Assembly (NCBI RefSeq): GCF_014647855.1
Contig: NZ_BMPZ01000011.1
Span: 1 to 64,000, forward strand
Source of the DNA: Shewanella gelidii
GTDB taxonomy: Bacteria > Pseudomonadota > Gammaproteobacteria > Enterobacterales > Shewanellaceae
Direction of reading: 5' to 3'
Length of the DNA: 64,000 nucleotides
The translations under genes and the position numbers were made by a program. The notes beneath the pieces were generated by a model, which worked only from the letters and a program-made list of their open reading frames with translations, was not told the origin of the DNA and searched no databases. The first letter of the stretch is position 1; each line of letters opens with the position of its first letter. This document shows, one piece after another, positions 25,487-34,207 of this stretch.

Positions 25487-26617
25487 TTATGCCCCCGCCT
25501 CTACTTTAGCTGCAGCTTTTTTCTTCTGATCGAGATAAACGAAGAAACGCTCAGTTGGTTTAACAAGCATTAATGACAATGCACCGCTAAAGAGTACAAC
25601 TAGAGCCTGAACCACTTGGATCATTTCTCGGTCAATATTTGGGAAGTCAAACGATAGCTCTGCACCACCTTGATATAAAACCCCAAACAATAAGCTCGCA
25701 AGAATAATTCCAATGGGATGATTGCGACCAATCAAACATACTGCAATGCCGGTGAAGCCATATCCAGCAACAAAGTCGAGTTTGAGCTGGTAACTAAAAC
25801 CTTGAACTTCATTTAAGCCGAGCATACCCGACAGCGCACCAGAAATCAGCATAACGACGATGGTCAGTTTCTTAGAGTTGATGCCACCGTACTCTGCTGC
25901 GCTAGGACTTGCTCCCATAGCTCGAATTGCAAAGCCCCAACGAGTACGCCACAACAGCAACCACACGAGAACACAGCAACCGAGGGCAATGAAAAAGCTA
26001 AGGTTCATTGGTGATTGAGAGAAGCTCAAGCCAAACCAAGCCACGATTTCATGGAATGCTGGCATAATTGCGGATTCTTCAAACAATCGAGAAACGGGTG
26101 CCATTTGACCGTCTAGCTTTAGAACGTTGACCATTAAGTAAACCATCAAAGCAGATGCAATGAAGTTAAACATAATGGTTGTAATCACAATATGGCTACC
26201 ACGATAGGCCTGTAGATAGGCTGGGATCAACGCCCACAGCGCACCAAAAGCCATACTGGCTACCATTGTTATCGGCAAAATAGCCCAAAACGGCAGAGTG
26301 TGATCAAGTGCCAAACAAGCTAGGCCAACACCCAAGCCCCCCATGTAGGCTTGTCCTTCACCACCGATATTGAACAGGCCAGCAGAAAACGCGACCGCAA
26401 CCGCTAAACCAGTGAAGATGAAGTTTGTTGCATAATACATGGTGTACCCGATGCCTTCTTGATATCCAAGAGCACCTGCAACCATGACTTGAGCGGCTTC
26501 AATAGGGTTAACATCGACAGCGACAAAAATAATTGCTGCAAATGCAAAAGCAAAAAAGATGTTGATTAAAGGTAAGACAATTACGTTTACCCAAGCTGGG
26601 ATTTTAGAGTCGTTCAT
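25487..26617 (-). CDS. BMP-family ABC transporter permease (first)
   Basis: Inner-membrane permease of 376 residues, NupP/BmpC type. It carries FNIGGEGQAYMGGLG and AIRAMGASPSAAEYGGIN, conserved in this permease group. The C-terminus is lysine and alanine rich. Its ATG overlaps the stop of the ATPase gene by four bases, suggesting tight coupling. Confidence 0.9.
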   Translation of the reverse strand: MNDSKIPAWVNVIVLPLINIFFAFAFAAIIFVAVDVNPIEAAQVMVAGALGYQEGIGYTMYYATNFIFTGLAVAVAFSAGLFNIGGEGQAYMGGLGVGLACLALDHTLPFWAILPITMVASMAFGALWALIPAYLQAYRGSHIVITTIMFNFIASALMVYLMVNVLKLDGQMAPVSRLFEESAIMPAFHEIVAWFGLSFSQSPMNLSFFIALGCCVLVWLLLWRTRWGFAIRAMGASPSAAEYGGINSKKLTIVVMLISGALSGMLGLNEVQGFSYQLKLDFVAGYGFTGIAVCLIGRNHPIGIILASLLFGVLYQGGAELSFDFPNIDREMIQVVQALVVLFSGALSLMLVKPTERFFVYLDQKKKAAAKVEAGA

Positions 26618-28185
26618 GACTGACCTCCGTTATCCGCAACTAGCTCATCAGGCATTATATTTGCCATCATCATTCCTAAAATTTTCTCGTTCGCTTGGTC
26701 TGCAGCGACTTCGCCAACAACCTGACCATCAAACATTACGATAATACGATCCGACAATGCCATGATCTCGTCAAGTTCGACTGATACCAGTAAGATCCCC
26801 TTACCTTCATCTCGTAACTCGACGATTCGTTTGTGGATAAATTCTATCGCACCGATATCCACACCACGGGTTGGTTGACCAATCAAGAGCACATCCGGGT
26901 TTTGATCGACTTCACGAGCAATAATCAATTTCTGCTGGTTACCCCCAGAAAACAGCGAGCTCCTTAATTTAGGATCTTGTGGTCTTACATCCCACTCCGC
27001 CATTAAACGTTCGCACTCTGACTGGATAACTTTCGGCTTATTCAATAAAGCGCCATTATATTTGTCTAGGTTTTGATGCCCTAAAATAGCAGACTCTTCG
27101 GCACTGAATTGCTTAATCAGTCCCATATGTAGTCGATCTTCAGGGATATGTCCGACACTCATTTTCCGCACTGAATCTGGAGAACTTGGGTTATCGGCGG
27201 TTATTTCTGTATCGCCAATTTTAATACTACCCGATGCTGGCGCCAGCAAGCCCGCTAAAGAGTTAATAAGCTCTGATTGACCATTACCAGAAACACCGGC
27301 AATACCAACGACCTCTCCAGAACGTATTTCCATTGACACTTTTTTAAGTCGGTCAACACCCATCACATCGGTGTAGGTTAAGTCGTGGGTCGAAACTAAT
27401 GTCTTACTTGCTTCGGCTTGTTGCTTGTCCACTTTTAACCGAACTTTACGGCCGACCATGAGTTCTGCCAACTCTTCTTTATCTGTTTCTGCCGTTTTCC
27501 GGTGAGCGACCATTTCACCTTGACGCATAACTGATACGTTATTAGTCGCAGCCAAAATCTCACGTAATTTATGGGTAATCAGAAGAATCGTCACCCCTTG
27601 ATCACGTAGCGCATCAAAAATATGGAACAGGTGATCGGTTTCCTGCGGCGTTAGCACCCCTGTCGGCTCATCTAGAATCAAAATTCTTGCGCCTCGATAC
27701 AGGGCTTTTAGGATCTCAACCCGTTGCTGTAGACCAACAGGCAAATCCTCAATTAAAGCGTCAAGTGGGACATCAAGTTGATATTCTTTTGCCAGGCGTT
27801 CTAATTCTGTACGCGCTTTGCTTAAGCTTTCGTTTAGCATTGGCCCGCTTTCAGCACCCAATATGACATTTTCTAATACGGTAAAATTATCAATCAACAT
27901 AAAGTGCTGATGCACCATCCCAATACCATGCGCAATCGCCTCTTTCGAGTTGGTAAGGTGTTGGGTTTGGCCATTAATCTTAATCTCGCCAGCATCTGCA
28001 GTGTAAAAACCATAGATGATGTTCATCAGCGTAGATTTACCTGCACCGTTTTCACCGATGATGCCGTGGATAGTACCTGCGGGAACCTGCAGGCTAATAT
28101 TCTTGTTTGCATGAACGGCACCAAAGCGTTTATCAATGCCTTGAAGCTCTAATGCAAAATTAGTGTCGCTAGAATTGTTGGACAT
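26614..28185 (-). CDS. BMP-family ABC transporter ATPase, double domain
   Basis: A 523-residue ATPase with two nucleotide-binding domains, as in sugar and nucleoside importers of the RbsA/NupO type. First domain: Walker A GENGAGKS, Walker B ILILDEPTG. Second domain: GVSGNGQS as a diverged Walker A, signature FSGGNQQKLI, and a diverged Walker B in VLLIGQPTRG where the usual D-E is replaced, so the second site is probably weak or inactive, as is common. The upstream gene is the binding protein, 162 bases away across a hairpin. Confidence 0.92.
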   Translation of the reverse strand: MSNNSSDTNFALELQGIDKRFGAVHANKNISLQVPAGTIHGIIGENGAGKSTLMNIIYGFYTADAGEIKINGQTQHLTNSKEAIAHGIGMVHQHFMLIDNFTVLENVILGAESGPMLNESLSKARTELERLAKEYQLDVPLDALIEDLPVGLQQRVEILKALYRGARILILDEPTGVLTPQETDHLFHIFDALRDQGVTILLITHKLREILAATNNVSVMRQGEMVAHRKTAETDKEELAELMVGRKVRLKVDKQQAEASKTLVSTHDLTYTDVMGVDRLKKVSMEIRSGEVVGIAGVSGNGQSELINSLAGLLAPASGSIKIGDTEITADNPSSPDSVRKMSVGHIPEDRLHMGLIKQFSAEESAILGHQNLDKYNGALLNKPKVIQSECERLMAEWDVRPQDPKLRSSLFSGGNQQKLIIAREVDQNPDVLLIGQPTRGVDIGAIEFIHKRIVELRDEGKGILLVSVELDEIMALSDRIIVMFDGQVVGEVAADQANEKILGMMMANIMPDELVADNGGQS

Positions 28186-28291
28186 AGCTTATGTTTCTCT
28201 TTGCTGTCCTATGGAGCTTCCCTTTCTTTAACGCTAGCAAAAGAGTGGGAAATTTTTTGCAATAATAGGTATAGCTCGACCATTAAAGGAA

Positions 28292-28329
28292 TAAAAGTGC
28301 AGCACCTTCGCAGGACAACTGCACTTTTA
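28292..28329 (-). terminator. hairpin between binding-protein and ATPase genes
   Basis: TAAAAGTGCAG (28292-28302) pairs with CTGCACTTTTA (28319-28329). With only a short T tract it may act as a partial terminator or 3' mRNA stabiliser, which would let the binding protein be made in excess over the membrane parts. Confidence 0.65.
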
Positions 28330-28347
28330 AACTAAATGGTTTTCAAC

Positions 28348-29352
28348 TTAGTACTTACAAGTGTTGTCAGCCATGTAATCGTGAACTTTCAATTCGCCAC
28401 TAACGATCTTGTTTGTGATGTCTTGAATCTTAGCTTCCATTTCTGGTGTTACTAAGTCACGGTTATACTTATCTAGAGCCCAGTTTACGCCGTTCTCTTT
28501 TAAGCCACGAGCTTCAAGACCTGTCTCGAACTCGCCTTTCTGACCCGCTTTAAATACTTCGTATGTTGCTAAACCTACACGCTTAACCATAGAGGTTAAC
28601 ATGACGCCTGGGTGCATGTAGTTTTGGTTTGAATCGACACCGATTGCATACTTGCCTTCATCTTTGGCTGCTTGGTATACACCAACGCCAGTGCCACCGG
28701 CTGCTGCGAATACAACATCAGCGCCTTTCGAGAACTGACTCTTCGTTAGTTCGGCACCACGCGCAGGATCAGACCAAGCAGACGGAGTAGAACCAGTCAT
28801 GTTTTGGAAAACTTCTGCATCTTTATTGATGTACTTCGCGCCTTGCTCGTAGCCACAAGCAAATTTACGAATTAATGGGATATCCATACCACCAACGAAA
28901 CCGACTTTCTGAGAGCCAGATTTCATTGCTGCTAACGCACCAACTAAGAAAGAACCTTCATGCTCTTTAAACACGATAGATTTTACATTCGGCAGGTCTA
29001 CAACAGCATCGATAATAACGAATTGGCTTTCAGGGTATTTTTTTGCAACTTTTTCAAGAGCTGAGCCATACATGAAACCAACAACGACAACAGGGCTAAA
29101 ACCGCGGCGCGCTAAACGCTCCAGGCCTTGCTCACGCTGCGCGTCATTAGCTGGTACAAATTCACGTACAGAAATATTGGTTTCTTCATTGAACTTCATT
29201 ACGCCATTTTGATAAACCGCTTGGCTAAAAGATTTATCAAACTTGCCTGATGAGTCATAAGCCACTGCAGGTTTAAAATCAGCAGCGTTTGCAACAAATG
29301 AACATAGTGCTAACGACACAGCTGTCGCAGTAGCAGTTAGGATTTTCATCAT
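28348..29352 (-). CDS. BMP-family substrate-binding protein
   Basis: A 334-residue periplasmic binding protein of the PnrA/BMP family that feeds nucleosides or related compounds to the ABC importer. A cleavable signal peptide ends ANA-ADF rather than in a lipobox, so it is predicted to be soluble. FDKSFSQAVYQNG and FVGGMDIPLIRKF are typical family segments, and GYEQGAKY and GVGVYQAAKDEG flank the ligand cleft. The specific ligand is not shown by the sequence. It is the promoter-proximal gene, with a 794-bp upstream region. Confidence 0.9.
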   Translation of the reverse strand: MMKILTATATAVSLALCSFVANAADFKPAVAYDSSGKFDKSFSQAVYQNGVMKFNEETNISVREFVPANDAQREQGLERLARRGFSPVVVVGFMYGSALEKVAKKYPESQFVIIDAVVDLPNVKSIVFKEHEGSFLVGALAAMKSGSQKVGFVGGMDIPLIRKFACGYEQGAKYINKDAEVFQNMTGSTPSAWSDPARGAELTKSQFSKGADVVFAAAGGTGVGVYQAAKDEGKYAIGVDSNQNYMHPGVMLTSMVKRVGLATYEVFKAGQKGEFETGLEARGLKENGVNWALDKYNRDLVTPEMEAKIQDITNKIVSGELKVHDYMADNTCKY

Positions 29353-29517
29353 GATTGTCCTCGTGGTATGTAGGTGTTTTATTTTATTCTGCGGATTAGC
29401 ATTTTAATTAGCAGCTTAACCTGTTTCTTAACAAGCATAGCCTTTTATTGAACTAACCCAGTACAACACGAGAATAGAGCTTACAGCAGTAAAGTATACA
29501 ATTACTAGAGTAATATG

Positions 29518-29533
29518 TGTCACAGATCTCACA
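29518..29533. promoter_or_regulatory. CRP-like site
   Basis: TGTCA-CAGATC-TCACA matches 9 of 10 conserved bases of the CRP consensus TGTGA-N6-TCACA. It is about 165 bases upstream of the binding-protein start, so catabolite control of nucleoside uptake is plausible. Confidence 0.55.
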
Positions 29534-29620
29534 CAATTTCATTCTTCCTCGCAAAAACCAAACGTGTAATTTTATTACGTTTTTTGGCGAGCTGTGATCA
29601 TTTAACCACGCCTTAAAGGT

Positions 29621-29639
29621 TAATTGGTCATACCAATTA
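29621..29639. promoter_or_regulatory. GntR-family operator-like palindrome
   Basis: TAATTGGTCATACCAATTA is a perfect 8+3+8 palindrome. It has the AATTGGT-N3-ACCAATT form known for FadR-subfamily GntR regulators such as PdhR and LldR. It lies about 270 bases upstream of the binding-protein start. Neither the regulator nor its usual targets are in the window. Confidence 0.55.
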
Positions 29640-29777
29640 CTGGGAATAGTATTGTTTAGTTATTAGACTGTAATCTTGTTCGATATAAAAGAAAGTTAAA
29701 CTCGCCTCTAGAGTGTTAAACCCTTAGTAATCGGCACTATACATTCACAAACCGATAACAAGTACATGTTCAACACA

Positions 29778-29805
29778 ATAATTGTCCATAATAATGAACA
29801 ATTAT
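29778..29805. repeat. interrupted palindrome
   Basis: ATAATTGTCCAT (29778-29789) and ATGAACAATTAT (29794-29805) form a 12-bp inverted repeat with one mismatch and a 4-base centre. Could be an operator; no family match. Confidence 0.4.
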
Positions 29806-30008
29806 TTGCCATGTAGGAAAGTAACACTTTAAAAATTTTTGGCGATTTAACCAACGAAAACAATGTTGATTTAGCCCTCTAAATGGCTATATAACGGCGT
29901 TTAGCGAATTGTGAGCCGATTTAAATTTTTGAACGACAAGCCAACCAAGTGAACAATATTTAACCAGCAAAAACTAAACCGAAACGATTTACTTGACGAA
30001 TTCAGTCG

Positions 30009-30028
30009 GGTAAAACTTAAGTTTTACC
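30009..30028. repeat. 20-bp perfect palindrome followed by TTTT
   Basis: GGTAAAACTTAAGTTTTACC is self-complementary and is followed by TTTTAAA on the plus strand. It could be an operator, or an intrinsic terminator of an unannotated plus-strand RNA; no upstream coding gene exists on that strand here. Confidence 0.4.
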
Positions 30029-30146
30029 TTTTAAAGGATGATCAACTACCTCAACACAAATCACTAGTTAATCACATTGATTGACTTTTTAGTCATCCAG
30101 CGTCTTGTTTAGCATTCTGAACACGGAGCAAGTTGATGCAAAAACC

Positions 30147-30707
30147 TTAATCATTGACAGCCAAATGATAAAAAACAGCATCGCTATCACCCAGTGGATC
30201 TCGATAAACAGCAGACTTTAAGTACGTCATATTGAGCTTTTTCATCAAAGCTACCGAGGCATTATTTCTTGGATCAGCGATGGCGGTAAAGTATTGAATC
30301 GGTTGACTTGAGACTAAACCTTTTATCACACTTTGCGCAGCTTCAAAGGCATATCCTTTCCCCCAATATTGACGTTTAAAGCGCCAGCCGATTTCCAAGT
30401 TTGAATCGTCAAATTGCCCACTAAAGAAGTGTAGCGGCCGAATGAGTATAAATCCTAAAAACTCGCGAGGACAACTAGCTGTACCTATGGTTTCTACTTT
30501 CCACATGCCCCACCCTTTTTCTGGCGTGGTATAAGACATTAGCCTAGGTAAGTAGACCTCATCTAATTGTTGTTTTGTCGTTTTATTGCCGCCGTTAATA
30601 TAGCGCATCACTTCAACGTCTTGGTCAAGTTCATAAAGCAGATCAGCGTCGTTTGGATTCATTAAACAAAATTGTAGTCGTTCGCTATTTTTAATCATAT
30701 TCACCAT
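30147..30707 (-). CDS. GNAT-family N-acetyltransferase
   Basis: Acetyl-CoA-dependent acetyltransferase of about 186 residues, of the RimJ/RimL type. It has the pattern LEIGWRFKRQYWGKGYAFEAAQSV (acetyl-CoA-binding motif A with Q/R-x-x-G-x-G/A-like RQYWGKG) and AIADPRNNASVALMKKLN (motif B). Longer in-frame starts exist far inside the upstream gene, so I place the start at the ATG near 30707, overlapping the end of the GFA gene. Substrate unknown. Confidence 0.8.
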   Translation of the reverse strand: MVNMIKNSERLQFCLMNPNDADLLYELDQDVEVMRYINGGNKTTKQQLDEVYLPRLMSYTTPEKGWGMWKVETIGTASCPREFLGFILIRPLHFFSGQFDDSNLEIGWRFKRQYWGKGYAFEAAQSVIKGLVSSQPIQYFTAIADPRNNASVALMKKLNMTYLKSAVYRDPLGDSDAVFYHLAVND

Positions 30708-31113
30708 TGCGTTGATATCTATGTTTAGGACAATTATCGTCAATTTGCAGCCAACTTGGTTGGCTACTCGTATAGATATGATATTTCGGCTCAATTAAAC
30801 CTGGGTCATCAAGAGTTGCAATCGACAAAGTGATATAGTCGGGGTGCTGCAAATGACGGTAACTGACACTGCAGCCACATTGCTCACAAAAGCCACGTCT
30901 TATAAACTCCGATGATGCATACTCCTTTGGCGATGCAGTTAACCACTGAACCTGTCCGACTTTAAAGTCCATCCATACAGATACGACAGAGCCAGTTGTA
31001 CGCTGACATTGACGACAGTGGCAGTAATCCGCGTCAAACGGCAAATCAGTGAATTGGTACTGAATAGAGCCACAGTCACACTGGCCTCGATATTTAGGCG
31101 TCGGTTGATTCAT
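30691..31113 (-). CDS. GFA-family (glutathione-dependent formaldehyde-activating) protein
   Basis: A 140-residue protein of the GFA domain family, small zinc-binding proteins. The zinc-type cysteines are in GQCDCGSIQYQF, CHCRQCQR and GFCEQCGCSV. The family name comes from one enzyme; most members have no known substrate. The start overlaps the stop of the RND permease gene by four bases, so it is coupled to the efflux genes, and its end overlaps the acetyltransferase. Confidence 0.85.
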   Translation of the reverse strand: MNQPTPKYRGQCDCGSIQYQFTDLPFDADYCHCRQCQRTTGSVVSVWMDFKVGQVQWLTASPKEYASSEFIRRGFCEQCGCSVSYRHLQHPDYITLSIATLDDPGLIEPKYHIYTSSQPSWLQIDDNCPKHRYQRNGEYD

Positions 31114-34100
31114 TCAATTTTCCTTTTTCGACAAATCATAGCGAAGAACAACGGTACTAAGATAATCCCAATTGTCGTCGCTAAAATCATTCCTCCAAGA
31201 ATAGGTGTAGAGATTGATTGGCGACTATTCGCTCCGGGACCAATTGAAAGCACTAAAGGTAGCACACCAAGTATAAATGCTAGAGACGTCATTAAAATTG
31301 GTCTGAAGCGAAGTTTAGCAGCTTGTATTGTAGCCGAATATATATCGACACCAGATTTAACAAGTTGATTGGCATATTCAACTATTAAAATGGAATTTTT
31401 AGAAGCGAGCCCTATCAAGGCAATAAAAGCGACCTGAAAAAATAGATTATTTTCTATATCTAGTAAATATGCCGCAATACAAGCACCAAACATCGCAATT
31501 GGAGCGATCAAAATAACGGCTATCGGTACAGTCCAGCTTTCATACAATGCAGCAAGGAAAAGAAAGACAAAAACAGACGCCAGCAATAAAGCAATAACGG
31601 TTTGGTTATTCGACTTCACTTCCTGATAAGTTATCCCTGTCCATTCATAAGCGAAATCATTCCCTACAATAGGTTCGGCAACCTGATCGATCGCGGTAAT
31701 AACATCTCCTGTCGCATAGCCCTGTGCCGGCGTTACACTAATTCCAATACTGCTAAACATATTGTAATGGGTCACAGCGGCAGGCCCCACGGTGTAACGA
31801 TAGTGAATAAGCACGCCGATAGGAACCATAGCCCCTGAAGAAGCTCTCACATAATAGTTTTTTAATTGTTCAGGAAACTGCCGGTAGTCTTGCTCGGCTT
31901 GAACTTTTACCCGATAAACACGACCAAATAAATTGAAATCGTTGACGGTAGACGAATCTGTGAACGTTTTTATCGTGCTATAAATATCCGCTACATCGAC
32001 CCCGATAGCCTTCGCCTTTTCTTCATCCACCTCAAGAAAAAGTTGCGGGATTTGTTCTTGAAGACTAATGCTTGCCGAAGCGACTTCAGGCCTCGCAGAC
32101 AGCTGATGAACTAGGGTGTGTGCAGCTTCAGACAGGCCTTTAAAATTCGTGCCGGTTGTGTCTTGCAATTCCATTTCTACACCGGCACCGTTTCCCAAAC
32201 CTGGAACCGTAGAGGGTAAAAAAAGGTGAAACTCAGCTTCTAAAATATGGGCAAGCTGCTGCTCAATCTGATGCATGACTTTTTTTACGGTTAAACCATC
32301 TTCTTCCCTTGCTGTCCAAGGTTTTAAAATAACTTCAAATTGACCATTGGCCTGATTCGATCCAGAACGCTTATTTTCACCTGCCAAGCTAAACGAAAAA
32401 GCAACTGCCTTGTGGTTCAATATAAAGTGTTCTGCTTTTTTGAGCACTTCTTGTGTACGGTTTACTGTCGCGCCACTAGACAAAGACATATCAATGAAGA
32501 AACGGCCTTGGTCTTCTTCAGGCATAAAACTTGCCGGTAAATTGGACATCAATATACTGGTGGTAACAATCATCAGTACAAAAAGAACTAAGCTCGTTTT
32601 TACCTTTTGAATCGCGGTTTTCACCAGATAAGAATAGTGATCTGTTAACTGGTTAATTTTACGGTTCAATACAATAAACACCCCCCGTTTTTCCTGTGTC
32701 GTTGGTTTCAGAATAAGCGCGCATAAAGCCGGACTTAGAGTTAAAGCGACAAGTGTAGAAATAAGCACTGATGTCGTGATTGCAAACGCAAACTCCCGAT
32801 ACAAGATACCGGTAATGCCAACTAGAAATGAAACAGGTACAAATACCGCAGCTAACACTAGACTCGTTGCTATTAAAGGACCGGTAAGCTCTTTCATCGC
32901 TTTTTGTGTGGCTTCTTTTGCACTAAGACCTTGCTCATTGATTAGCCTTTCTACATTTTCAACCACAACAATGGCATCATCAACAACTATTCCTATAGCT
33001 AAAACGAGAGCCAAAAGGCTAACCGTGTTAATCGTAAAACCGAAAGTGATCATTGCAGCCAAAGTACCAATTAGAGAAACCGGTACCGCAATTGCGGGAA
33101 TGATTGTTGCGCGTACATTCTGTAAAAATAGATAAACCACCACAATAACTAGCAACAATGCCTCGACTAGAGTCAGAATGACTTCATAAATAGACTCTTC
33201 AATAAAAATAGATGCATCATAAAAAACCTGCCAATCAAGCCCCTGTGGGAACCTATTTGCGAGTTTATCCATAGCTTTTTTAACTGCACGTGTGACTTCC
33301 AGTGCATTCGCACCTGGCAATAAAAAAACTTGTAATATGGTTGCGTCTTGACCGTTTAGCTGAGATCTCAGTGTGTAAGCCGAAGAACCCAGTTCGACCC
33401 GTGCAATATCGCGTAACCGAACCTGAGACCCATCTTTGTTTGCTTTGACAATAATTTCTTTAAACTGATGAACGCTGCTCAGCCGACCGTTTGCTGTAAT
33501 TGGTAAGGTTAAAGAGAGCGCGTCAGAATTTGGCTGTGATCCTATATTTCCAGCTGGTGACTCTTTATTTTGTGACTTAATTTCGCTAATGACATCGGCT
33601 GTCGTCAAACCATAGCCGGCCATAACATCAGGTTTTAACCAGATGCGCATCGCATAGCTTCTAGACCCTGTATTTCTAGTCTTGCCGACCCCAGGGATCC
33701 TTCGCAGAGCGGGTTCAATATTAATCGATGCGTAATTACTTAAATAGATTTCGTCAAACCTAGGATCGTCAGTGGTTAATGCCAATTTAAGCAGTTCAAC
33801 CGTTGCCTCTTTCGATACAGTGACCCCTTCAGTTTGTACATCAATGGGGAGACTTCCGTTCGCCTGCTGTGTTGAATTTTGAGCATCCACAGCGGCAAGC
33901 TCTTCATCGGTCCCAACCTCAAAGGTCACAGTAAGATTAGTGCTTCCTGAATTGGTACTTTTAGAAGCCATATAGATCATGTTGGGTAGCCCATTAACCT
34001 CTTGCTCAAGCGGGGTGGCTACGGATTCAGCCGCTGTCGTCGCTGTCGCTCCAGGATAGGAAGCAGAGATCTTCACTTGTGGCGGTGTTATATAAGGGTA

Positions 34101-34202
34101 TTGATCGACTGGTAAATGTAGCATTGCAATCGCACCAAGTAGCACGATGATTATCGAGATCACGCTTGCGAAAACAGGACGCGAAATAAAGAATTGAGCC
34201 AT
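31110..34202 (-). CDS. RND efflux transporter, HAE1 (AcrB-like) family
   Basis: Inner-membrane proton-driven multidrug pump of 1030 residues, the usual size. It begins MAQFFISRPVFASVISIIIVLLG, has two large periplasmic loops, and a second copy of the fold from about residue 540. Proton-relay residues sit in GIVVDDAIVVVENVER, and the HAE signature stretch PAITPPQ-like PYITPPQVKISASYPG is near the N-terminus. It is paired with the adaptor gene five bases upstream. No TolC gene or regulator is next to it. Confidence 0.95.
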   Translation of the reverse strand: MAQFFISRPVFASVISIIIVLLGAIAMLHLPVDQYPYITPPQVKISASYPGATATTAAESVATPLEQEVNGLPNMIYMASKSTNSGSTNLTVTFEVGTDEELAAVDAQNSTQQANGSLPIDVQTEGVTVSKEATVELLKLALTTDDPRFDEIYLSNYASINIEPALRRIPGVGKTRNTGSRSYAMRIWLKPDVMAGYGLTTADVISEIKSQNKESPAGNIGSQPNSDALSLTLPITANGRLSSVHQFKEIIVKANKDGSQVRLRDIARVELGSSAYTLRSQLNGQDATILQVFLLPGANALEVTRAVKKAMDKLANRFPQGLDWQVFYDASIFIEESIYEVILTLVEALLLVIVVVYLFLQNVRATIIPAIAVPVSLIGTLAAMITFGFTINTVSLLALVLAIGIVVDDAIVVVENVERLINEQGLSAKEATQKAMKELTGPLIATSLVLAAVFVPVSFLVGITGILYREFAFAITTSVLISTLVALTLSPALCALILKPTTQEKRGVFIVLNRKINQLTDHYSYLVKTAIQKVKTSLVLFVLMIVTTSILMSNLPASFMPEEDQGRFFIDMSLSSGATVNRTQEVLKKAEHFILNHKAVAFSFSLAGENKRSGSNQANGQFEVILKPWTAREEDGLTVKKVMHQIEQQLAHILEAEFHLFLPSTVPGLGNGAGVEMELQDTTGTNFKGLSEAAHTLVHQLSARPEVASASISLQEQIPQLFLEVDEEKAKAIGVDVADIYSTIKTFTDSSTVNDFNLFGRVYRVKVQAEQDYRQFPEQLKNYYVRASSGAMVPIGVLIHYRYTVGPAAVTHYNMFSSIGISVTPAQGYATGDVITAIDQVAEPIVGNDFAYEWTGITYQEVKSNNQTVIALLLASVFVFLFLAALYESWTVPIAVILIAPIAMFGACIAAYLLDIENNLFFQVAFIALIGLASKNSILIVEYANQLVKSGVDIYSATIQAAKLRFRPILMTSLAFILGVLPLVLSIGPGANSRQSISTPILGGMILATTIGIILVPLFFAMICRKRKIE

Positions 34203-34207
34203 ATGAC

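Larger units (their letters stand above)
29353..30146. promoter_or_regulatory. long regulatory-looking intergenic region
   Basis: This is the largest gene-free stretch between coding genes. It holds a CRP-like site (29518-29533), a GntR-type operator-like palindrome (29621-29639), a 12-bp interrupted palindrome (29778-29805), a 20-bp perfect palindrome followed by TTTT (30009-30028), and a small hairpin TGACT/AGTCA (30082-30095). The transporter genes run leftward from here, and the acetyltransferase on the other side also runs leftward and ends here. No open reading frame is convincing. Confidence 0.6.

Noticed and set aside
29907..29920. AATTGTGAGCCGAT resembling half of a lac operator
   Set aside because: Only one arm is present, with no palindromic partner and no lac-type genes nearby; a chance match in a gene-free stretch.
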